Source: Antitrichia curtipendula
Taxonomy: Eukaryota > Streptophyta > Bryopsida > Hypnales > Leucodontaceae
Reading direction: 5' to 3'
Length of the DNA: 64,000 bases
Assembly (NCBI GenBank): GCA_951230915.1
Contig: OX579639.1
Location: forward strand, 9,300,001 to 9,364,000
Under the pieces are notes generated by a model that worked only from the letters and a program-made list of their open reading frames with translations, did no database searches and was not told where the DNA came from. A program made the position numbers and the translations under genes. Below are positions 55,026 to 64,000 of the stretch, piece after piece (within the stretch, counting starts at the first letter, position 1; every line of letters starts with the position of its first letter).

Positions 55026-55957
55026 TTAACCCCTAAAGGACCAGCCTGCAAAATTTGGCAACATAAAAAAATTGGGCAGGTACATGTGGCCAGAGATTTA
55101 CAAGTTTGAGGTTGAAATTTTAATAGAAGTTGTGGACGAGGAGTACCTTTCATTTGAACTAAATTTTATGACATTTGGAAATACGAGTCAAAAATTATGG
55201 CCTAATATGTTACTTTTTTTCTCAGCCGGGCAGTTAGGTCAGATCAGAAAAAATCACTTTTTTCAGAAATAAAAATTTGAAACTGGTTTTCCAGAGCTAT
55301 CTATACGTGGAAAGATTTTAATCATTCCATTTGACCAATGAGTCAAAAGTTATGAGGAGTTTTAGTTTGCGGGCAGTTTTGGAATCTCTACTCTAAAATA
55401 AACTTTGAAGTCTTTTATCTTACTCAATTTTCAATATTTTTTGAAAAAAATAAAATCATAGGATGTAGATTGTTTAATACAACATTTCAACCATTGGGAT
55501 TGGCATTTTTCAATTTCATATCTAAATTCTTAACAATTTAGTATTTTGAATCATTCTCTACTTCATTCTACCTACTATTTTTTTCCTATATGTTATACAA
55601 TTCCAAATGATGTGAAATTTTTCAAGCATGTAGCCAACTTGTTTAGGAAAAAGAATCCAAAGAAGCACCACCATTTTGGACATTTTTTCATAGAAAAGTG
55701 AGCTTTTGAAGTGCAGCTGCCCGGTTTTTTGCAGGGGTCAAAAAACGATTTCAGTGATTTTGAATGCTTATATCTTGCAATCCACGTGGCGGAAATTTCT
55801 GAAATTTTTACCACATATTCTCAAGTCAGCATACTACAAGATCCTACGGTTACATGAGTCAAAAAAAAGTTTTTTTCAAAAATTTGGTACTTTTACTAAA
55901 AATGGCAATTCTTGAGCGTTTTCAGTGAAAACATAGTCACGGAACTTTAGGGGTTAA
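55026..55957. mobile_element. TTAA-flanked TIR element, ~930-bp family, best copy
   Basis: TTAA-CCCCTAAAGGACC at the left; the right end GAACTTTAGGGG precedes TTAA at 55954-55957. Inner blocks are shared with 35948 and 36868. It is nested in the interior of the Mutator-like element. Confidence 0.75.
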
Positions 55958-57824
55958 TTAGAAAAAACATTTGGCTTCTTCTACAATGAAAAGGGAAATT
56001 ACTAGGGCAACTTCAAAGACTTCCTAAACCATGAGACCTCCCATTTTTGCACAAAATTCCAAGGAACATATGCACTTTTGCTTTTAATAGAAGGATCATG
56101 TATGGCTATTTTTTAACCTATGTGTTGCCACAAGGTTAACCTTGAAAGGACTAACCTTTTGACAAATTTCAATATCTTCGAAACTATATAATTCATTTTG
56201 TGACTAAGTTTAAATAAAAAATTTCAGAGATATAATCACATATCTTCTACAAGCTATAAAAATTTAAATATTTTTGGTGAAAATTTGAAATTATCATGAA
56301 TTTTTTGAAGAACATGTAAAATAAAATCATATCTACTACAAAATAAGCTTTAAAATCTGAATTTTTTTCCATGGGAGTACAATCAAGTCCACTAATCTTA
56401 CAAAGTTTGTTCCAAGGCATATTTGACCAAAAAATCATAAACTTCAAATAGCTCCAATATACTTAAAAATGGACAAATTTCCAAACCACAAATTGTGTTG
56501 GAATTTTAGTGAAGAGTAATTGATTATCATAACAAATATATACATGTGAAGTTCAAAACCATATAAAAATTTGGATCCTTTCTATACACTATCTACCACC
56601 TTTTTGCTGAAATTACAATTTGCATTATATAAGGCATGTTGAAAATGAGCATTTGCAATTCTTACAGACACATATGGTTTTGTAATGCTTGAATTATTTG
56701 TATCATTTTTTGCTTGTTCTTTGGCTTACTCTAGTGTCACAAAAAATCTTTGAATAGCTTCCAAAGGTCCTCTATAGTGAATTAGATCCCAATTAGGACA
56801 CCTTGTAGAATGCCAAACTAACTTTTTCATACCATGAACTTGCCTCACTTTTTTGGAAGTTGTTTGATATTCAAGTACACTTTACTACAACTCCAGTGCG
56901 GTTTGAAAATCTATGCATTTTCGAGCATGTAAGAACATCTTGAAGTTTGTCGATTTTTTGCTAATTGAATCTTCTTGGGAAAAAAAATTCATAAAATTAT
57001 TGGACTTGACTGTACATTATGCTATAGATTATTATGGTGTAAACCAAATTTCCATGTTTTTTATCAATTAGAAAATCAATAAACCATGGTAGTATGACCA
57101 AAGTTCAAATGGTCATGAATTATTTAATTTGGGGATTTTTTGAAAATTTGAAAATGTGATAGAAACTAGACTTAATAAAATTCATTTCATTAGTTGGACT
57201 TAAATTCAAAAAAAATTGATTTTAATTGCTAAAGTGCAATTGAAGAGCAAGTTGGTAGGAGTTGTCAAATATACAAAAAAGATTTCTTTTATGATAAATG
57301 GATTTGGCATCTTCTTCTCTAAAATATTCTTTAGTAATTTAATTAAGAACTTTCCACCACCAAGAGTTGTACACACTCAATATTAAACACTTCCTCCCTC
57401 AAAATTGGATGAAAATCATTTGTTTTGAATAAATGAAGGCATTGTTGACCATCCATCAACTACAATGACTACTCACACGTTTTAGGATTATTCTTGAAAA
57501 AATCATCAATAAGGTACTTTGCCAAATATGATTGAAAAGGTGTTTTTGGCCACATTATAAATTTGAAAAACAAAACTTATATTTTTTTTATACAAGTATA
57601 TGATTTTTTGTCAAAAAATGTCCAAAAAAATGTCCATTCCAATTCCTCTTTAAAATTTGTCCATAACTTTTTAACAGAGATTTTAAATCCCAAACGGATT
57701 TTTGGGGGTGAAACTTATGTTCATTTACCAACTTTCTTTAGTTCAAAGTTTTTTGAGAAAAGTTATTCTACTATGCCTAAGTGAGGTCTAAAATTTCACC
57801 TTAAACACAATTCCTACTTTTGAC

Positions 57825-59059
57825 TTAACCCTTAACTACCCGAGGCACCAGATTTTGGTGTTTCAAAAACTTTGAAGTTAAGTAAAACCCAACCAAATTG
57901 CTATTTTTAGTAGTTTATATTTTTGGAGAACTCTTTTGGAAGTCTAGTTTTAGGATCAAAAATCTGATCTTAAAAATGAAGAATTATTATTTTTCTATTC
58001 AAGGTTTTGTGCACGGATACCCATTGCAATCTTGACTTCCCGTAGTGTTGAGGGCTCTTGGAAATGAGCCTCAAATACACTAGATCTTGGAGAAAAAATC
58101 CTATTAGAAATTCATTTAAAAAAGTTGTAGAATAGATTTTCTTAAACCCTAAACCCGGGGAGATCACTTAGAGGGTCCATTAGGACTACTTGCGTTAAGA
58201 TTTTAGACCCCCTATTTTATGTTCTAAAATTTAAATAAAAGGAAAAGAAAAAAATATGAGTAGATTTTCCTACTTTGAAAGTTTATGTTTTGAATTATTG
58301 ATAATTTTATTTTTTAATTATAATTAGTTACTAATTTTTGAAATAAAAAGATACACTGCAAAGCTGAAAATAACTTTCACACCCCTATTTTATATAAGAA
58401 AAAATTGTATAAAAAATATACAAAAAATTCTCAAAAATAAATCTCTATTGAAAGTTCATATTCCTTGAATATTGATTCAGTGGTCATCTAAATGCATTCT
58501 CTATAAATATTTGAATTGAAAAACATGCCATTTTAGTTTATTTTTCAACCTTCTCTAGAAATCATTTAATATGGTATTTGAATTGGGAGATTTTGGCAAT
58601 AGAAACCTATAGCTTTTATTAAACAATACTCAAAATTATAGGTCAAAATCAAAGTTCATTAAAAAGTAAAGAGGGGGGCAAAAAATCACATGAACATACG
58701 TGGTTAGTTATAGATACACTAAGTGATCTCCCCGGGACTGTAAATTGATTGGGATTGTGCATACTAGGCTCTGTAACCTCGTATTTTTTTAGTGACCAAC
58801 TTTTTAGAGTTGACATGCAAAAAGAGAATTAAAAAATTTTCATAGTTTTAACACCCTCATAATCAAACATTATAATCTTTCAATCTATAAGTGATATTGT
58901 TATGTTTTCTTTTCCTTGTGATCTCTAACATATCTAATTTGAATTTGTATGGTTACAATTCTAAAGAAATTGGTACAACTTATGAAAATGTTCATTTTTT
59001 GTTCAATTTAGAGCAAATTTCAAGAAGCTCCAAACAGGCCTTGGGCATTTAGGGGTTAA
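57825..59059. mobile_element. TTAA-flanked element of 1.24 kb in the right MULE arm
   Basis: TTAA-CCCTTAACTACCCGAGGC at the left; the inverted right end is TTAA-CCCCTAAATGCCCAAGG (TTAA 59056-59059). The left MULE arm carries the intact site with a single TTAA at 54264-54267 between the same flanks, ctag and gtcaaaag. No coding sequence is seen. Confidence 0.85.
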
Positions 59060-59133
59060 CTAGAAGTGCTTGAGAAACTACAAATTCTAATTTATTTGTT
59101 CCATATGGTTGTTCTGCTTCCTATCACCCCATG

Positions 59134-59326
59134 CACTAGTAGAAAATGCAAGAATTTTGACATAATTCTGTTGATTTGGTCGTGTTGTCCCGGTCACTGT
59201 TTTGTTTGATTTCAACAGAATTCTGTTAATTTTAACTGATTTTTGCTGAAATCAACAAAATAGTGACTGGGACAACACGACCAAATCAACAGAATTATGT
59301 CAAAATTCTTGCGTTTTCTACTAGTG
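59134..59326. mobile_element. Palindromic CACTA MITE in the right MULE arm
   Basis: It starts CACTAGTAGAAAATGCAAGA and ends in the inverse with one base changed; the inverted ends are about 66 bp each, nearly the whole 193-bp element. ATG flanks both sides (59131-59133 and 59327-59329). The left arm lacks it (near 54180-54195). Confidence 0.85.
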
Positions 59327-59645
59327 ATGTGTATGTATATAGCTTTCTTTTTCCTTGGAAATTCAAATTACTATTGTTTCTGTACAAAAGCAAGCTACAA
59401 GTTTGGTACATTGGTTTGTTTCTTTTGTATTTTGTAACATTACAAAATGCAGAAGGAGAAAAAAATAATAATGAAGCAAACACTTAAGAGCTTGCGTTCA
59501 TATAGAACCAAGGAAGGGAGCAAGGAGTGACGGCCCCGCCAAGGGCGGCATCCCAGCCAAGGAGCGGGTTCTCCTGACCCACCAGTAGGCTATGTCCCCC
59601 CCTGGAAAGCTCGTGCGGGGGTACTTAAAGTCTCGCAAGAAAATG

Positions 59646-62600
59646 TACCTTCATATAGCTATTAAGAACTTGAAATAACAACGTACGAACAACATGTCCT
59701 AGCACTGACTTGTTTTAAAAAAAGACACGAATTTCCTTACATTTGCACGACAAAAACATTGAACTTTTGAACCTAGATCAACAAACAGAAGATGTGATGG
59801 ATTGACGAAAATTTATCTGGAAGCAAGAGTCAACCCTAATTTTTGTAAGTACATTTCAAGCTATAGTACGAAACACCTTTCAAACCAGGAAAAAATATAT
59901 AGACCACAATGAAGCTAAACATTGAAGCCTTGGGTACTACATTAACCATGCAATAGAATAAGCCATTGCATAATGAATTGAGAATGCAATAATGAAACAT
60001 TTAAATAAAACAACATATAATAAAATAAAAGGAAGACAATGTCATGAAGTAGAAATATCATCACACCTACTCTGCATTCTTTTTCACTACATTTGCAAAT
60101 AGAGCGGTCATGCGCTCACTACTTGCTTGCTACAGTTGAAACAATTCAAGCTCTACTTTCCTATTCTCTTGGCACTCGATCAAATTGTCTTTGTGCATAG
60201 TCATGGCGGCCTCAATGAAAAGTTTCCTAAATGGATAAATTGCATTTTTGAATATTTGAAAGCTTTGTTAGTTGGTTGACACTCCATCTCCAAATTGTTT
60301 TCAAAGATAATTTGAACAAATTGTATTTTGGCTTGCTTGCTAACAAATGCAAGAAATTTGTATTCATTAATCAAGTATATGATTGAACATTGAGGGATTA
60401 AAGGTATGGGAAGTCCAAATTTGGACGCAACATGGTTTTTTTTTGTGTATTTGATGCAAAAGGTGCATGAATTAAGGTTTACACCATCAACAAAAGTTTG
60501 TCTTCATGCTAAGTCAAATCCAATGACTCATGGCACTCCTAATTGAGATCATTTTTGCACGTCAGATGTGTTTGAAGAGTTTCTAAATGGTCCCACATTC
60601 TATTATATGGTGTCATATTTGAACATGATGATGTTTGGATGTTAGAGTGTCATTTATAAATTAAATGAATTTGTTTTATTTTGTTTGTTATGGTGAGATC
60701 TCTAGGAACCTACATCCCTCGGCCCTATTTTTGGTATCATCAGAAATCCCCTAGCAAAGAGGGGTGCACGGGCTTTGTTTTGTAGTGTTCCAACTTATAA
60801 CAGAAAAGATATTGAATGTTGAATTTTGAATGAATAAATTTTTTATAAAATTATTTTTATTTTTATTTTGTTATATTGTGGCAATGACATGGGGCATATT
60901 AGTTCCAACAAAATATGCTCATTGTTGAATTATCAATCCAACGGTGTATATCTTACTATATTATTGTATATAATTCAAATTCTAGGAGTCCAATAACATA
61001 TATATGATTCATTGCATACCTAATTATCATAAATATCACCAAGAGACTTGGTCAAAACTTAAATGACCTTAAAAATATGTATTTTTATAACATTCTTGAT
61101 GTTTTTATTAGAAATAGAAATTGTCTATACAATCAAGTTTGAAAAAATACTTAAAGATATATGTCAACTCCTTAGTGTCCAAATTTTTAAAAGGCCATAT
61201 GATCTCAAACCAGGACCACAATACTTGTGTACATTCTATACCATAACTTCAATGTCCTTGAGTTGAACATTGTACAATGAGCATCTAGATTTATTCATGT
61301 ACATTCAGAAGAATATGAATCTGCCTAGCCCAAGAAGATTGGGGTGGATTGACCCCCTCGCTCGGCCTTATCAGGGGTGCATGTAAAAATAAAGCCCCCT
61401 ATTTTGGACCGTTCCAGGGTATATTCTTGACTCCACTTAACAAATTTGGGGTCTCTAATCGCAAATATGAATTTAAAATTTGCAAAAAAAATAATGTGCA
61501 AAAAACAGGATTTGCTTGCAAGGTCGAGCGAGGGGGTCAGTTCTCCCTGGCCCCCGAGAGGGGACAACTTTGGAGGGAGCCACGGGAGCCACGTGTATTA
61601 TCCTCACAGGCAAACCCTGAACTGTCTCCCTTGCTCGTCCTTCCAAAGTCCATCCAAGGATGCATATAATAAAAAGCCCCCTATTTTGTGCCGTGTAAAA
61701 TCTATTTTCTAGAGACCCCTAGCTAATTTGGGGCCTCTGATTGCAATTATGAATTCAGAATTTGCAAAAAAATCCATGCATGGAAAATAAAAATTTCAGG
61801 GTTTTCCAAGGGGGGACAAGCGAGGGGGTCAGTTCACCCCGGCCCTCACTGCTGGGCAAGTCTAGACTAATTCTATGGTTGTCTTTTAAATTTAAATAAA
61901 ATAATAAAATAATAAAAAATAAAAAATTGGGAAGGGGGGGGGGGGGGGGGGGGGAGTGGGGGTTTTTTATTTAGTTTTTTTAGTATCATTTTTTAGTGTT
62001 TTTTTTAGTTTTATTTTTTTTTGTGGTGTCGGGTTTTTCCCTTGCCAAAATCAGCTCAAATGCAGAAAGCAATGCTTTGGGTTGCAAGCGAGGCTCCTTG
62101 GGAGTTTGGATCAGAGTCTACATTCCGTCCCTGAATTTCTGAATGAGGCTGAGTCAGATGCCGACTCCCGCCTGCCTGAATTTATGTCCTAGGAATGACT
62201 CTCAGCCGTGCAAAAAAGGGAAAAAAAAAATGACCTCAGGCCTCATTAGGATGGGTAACAGGGTTGTTTTTTTTCATTTTTTATGAAGTGCCAAAGTGGT
62301 GATATAAAATGTTATAATGGTGCTCCAAATTTCAACATTCAGCAATAGCACAATAGCACAATAGCATATCTCACATATTCGTAATTGTATTTCATCTACA
62401 ATCTCACAATTTTATCCAAGATTTATTTTTAATTTGAAGTTTTCTGGTGAAAAATTTCATGGTTTTTCATGATTTTCTTGTTGGTACTTGAAAGGAGGTG
62501 GGTTTGAACGTACCAAAGAATGTGGCATTTGGATATCATATGCAAAAGTTAGGAAAGAACAAAGTTTGGTTCTAAAATTGTTTCTTCCATATAGGCACAT

Positions 62601-64000
62601 AACTAATTTGGAAGATGTACACAAAGTGAAGATGGAAGTTGAGGGTTAATGGCGCATTTGGGAGTGCCCACTTAGAATCAAACGTAACATGACATTGTTA
62701 ACTAGCCTAAAAATTCCCCCTTGGAGATTCGGATACCCCTCCCTAGATTCCTTTGGTGAATTCAATTTAATCTAATGATTATCATTGGCTATTGAGGTTT
62801 TAGAACTGGTAGCCAAGTTTGTAAACATGGTACTATAGCCAAGCCTCTACACTAACAAGGTCAACAATGCTAATAATTCTACAAACCCTTTCTCCTAATT
62901 GCAATACTAGGGAGCCTATGCTTTCTAGAGGAGCAAAAGGCCCTTGTTTGAAAATCCTCTCACTGTGATATGGATAAAGCCTCTTAACATTGGATCCTTC
63001 AAAAATGAATTCTAAATTCAAAAATTAGAAAAAGAAAATTCTTATAAATATAACTAAAATTCAATTCACAATCAATTTTGAAGGAATTCCAATTTTTAGT
63101 TTGAAATTTGATTGATAAGTAATGGTTAGTTTAATGGTAGATAAAACCACATGAGTGTGATCTGTTACTAAAAGATAGTTTCCTAAGGGTTGCTTCACAG
63201 TTCACACTATGGCTGACCAAGTCGAGAAGCCATGGAATTGAGTGGCCAAACTTTGTTGAGATTCCAAAGAAATGAACAATAAATAGGCAATAAAATATAA
63301 GAATTGGAACCTTTGGCCGGCCATAGTGTGAAGCCTTCAAAGGCCAAGTCCAAAGTCCAAATCCTTAGCAATGAATTCTCATGGCCTCTCAACTTTGACG
63401 GACAATCTAATGGTTGAGATCTTGTCATAAGTTGACGACCTCTTGGCCATAGTTTGGGTCTCCATTTCTAATAAACCAAACTTCTTTTGAGAGTCAGTCG
63501 CTATGTAAGCAATTTATTGCCATGTAGGTAGTTGAGGGTGATGGCTTTTGGACTTGTACCTTCTAGTGTAAAGGGTCGAGAGGCCAAACTTTGGGTTTCT
63601 TGAAATTTGATTGGTGGAAATCCACAGCTTCTTGACCTTTGGCCATAGTGTGAAGTGGCCCTAATTTTGTATGAAAGTCATCATCATTAAATTATCCCTC
63701 TAATTTGCACATTGTAACACATCTTTACATTTCTAGAATTTTGGACTATCTTTGGTATGTAAATTATTTATTATAGTATGTTGAGAGAGTTCATTCCTAG
63801 GAAGACAACTGTCTGTAAAATTGAAAATTGAAAAAATAGGTAGGTTCCTACAAAGTCAAATTTTAATACAAGTTGTGAATGGGATTTCTTTTTTGGAAAT
63901 TAAATAAAATTGCAATCAAGGGTTAGATAAAAACATTGTTGCCTAAAGAAGTTGCCTAAAAATATTCAAATATAAGAGTGATCTTTAGACAACTTGTGTA
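59646..64000. other. Gene-free right end of the window
   Basis: Mostly AT-rich. Holds the GC-rich inverted/direct repeat at 61320-61868, a run of 21 G at 61934-61954, a dispersed repeat at 62280-62460 shared with 35153-35330, and inverted 'ttcacactatggc' motifs at 63203-63330 with another copy at about 63640. No splice-supported gene is seen. Confidence 0.5.
61320..61868. repeat. Repeat with inverted GACCCCCTCGCT ends and an internal direct duplication
   Basis: TTGACCCCCTCGCTCGGCC at 61348 is mirrored at 61526-61545 and again at 61820-61840. Two units share 'aagccccctattttg', then 'aatttggggyctctratygc' (61400s and 61675-61745). A small TIR element duplicated beside itself is one reading. 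Confidence 0.5.

Larger units (their letters stand above)
53876..59636. mobile_element. Mutator-like element with long inverted arms and nested insertions
   Basis: AAGAAAATG flanks both sides (53867-53875 and 59637-59645), a 9-bp target duplication typical of MULEs. The termini are GCGAGACGTTAAGTACCCCC and, inverted, GCGAGACTTTAAGTACCCCC. The arms match over about 565 bp (53876-54440 against 57650-59636, once the right arm's two insertions are removed). The outer ~150 bp of each arm are GC-rich. The 3-kb interior has no transposase frame and contains a TTAA element (55026-55957). The right arm holds a TTAA element (57825-59059) and a CACTA MITE (59134-59326). Confidence 0.85.

Overview
The window is nuclear DNA from a land plant. 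Evidence: plant gene families (a Dof-like zinc-finger factor, an ATL-type RING-H2 protein, a plant/fungal atypical dual-specificity phosphatase, AP-4 sigma, ATG8), GT-AG introns, AT-rich intergenic DNA, and host genes spaced 5-15 kb apart. Nothing fixes the species. A non-seed lineage is my guess from the unusual gene variants and transposon families, and it is only inference.

Host genes. An intronless Dof-like protein with two zinc fingers lies at 11373-12485 (+). A five-exon PFA-DSP/SIW14-type phosphatase lies at 25038-27223 (-). Two ATG8 genes with identical intron positions are arranged head to head at 30920-32160 (-) and 40461-41326 (+). A four-exon AP-4 sigma adaptin lies at 44202-46077 (+), and a probable two-exon ATL RING-H2 ubiquitin ligase at 49338-51348 (-). 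I rebuilt the multi-exon genes by joining exons at GT-AG sites; reading phase is kept through every junction. Gene fragments are a GT31 galactosyltransferase piece (10380-10718), a phosphatase exon-5 pseudogene (8745-9025), and a Crooked-neck/CLF1 fragment next to a broken zinc-finger ORF (19780-21090).

Repeats dominate the rest. A segment occurs three times: copy A 1191-9025, copy B 13673-18300, copy C 23745-25280. The copies carry different insertions, so each serves as an empty-site control for the others. From this I can define: (i) TTAA-flanked elements with CCC(C/T)T terminal inverted repeats, resembling non-autonomous piggyBac elements, at least 14 copies in several families; (ii) TA-flanked MITEs with AGGTA-type ends, about 9 copies; (iii) two CACTA elements; (iv) a 5.8-kb Mutator-like element with ~565-bp inverted arms, a 9-bp target duplication and three nested insertions; (v) a 3-kb element with an 8-bp target duplication carrying host-gene fragments. 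No transposase ORF is visible, so all depend on proteins encoded elsewhere.

Layout: 0-9 kb, segment copy A with many nested MITEs; 9-13.6 kb, gene fragments and the Dof-like gene; 13.7-18.3 kb, copy B; 18.7-21.7 kb, gene-capturing element; 22-25 kb, foldback, MITEs and copy C; 25-27.2 kb, phosphatase; 28.4-29.7 kb, TTAA cluster; 31-41 kb, ATG8 pair with TTAA and TA elements between; 44-46 kb, AP-4 sigma; 49-51 kb, ATL ligase; 53.9-59.6 kb, nested Mutator-like element; 59.6-64 kb, repeats with no gene seen.
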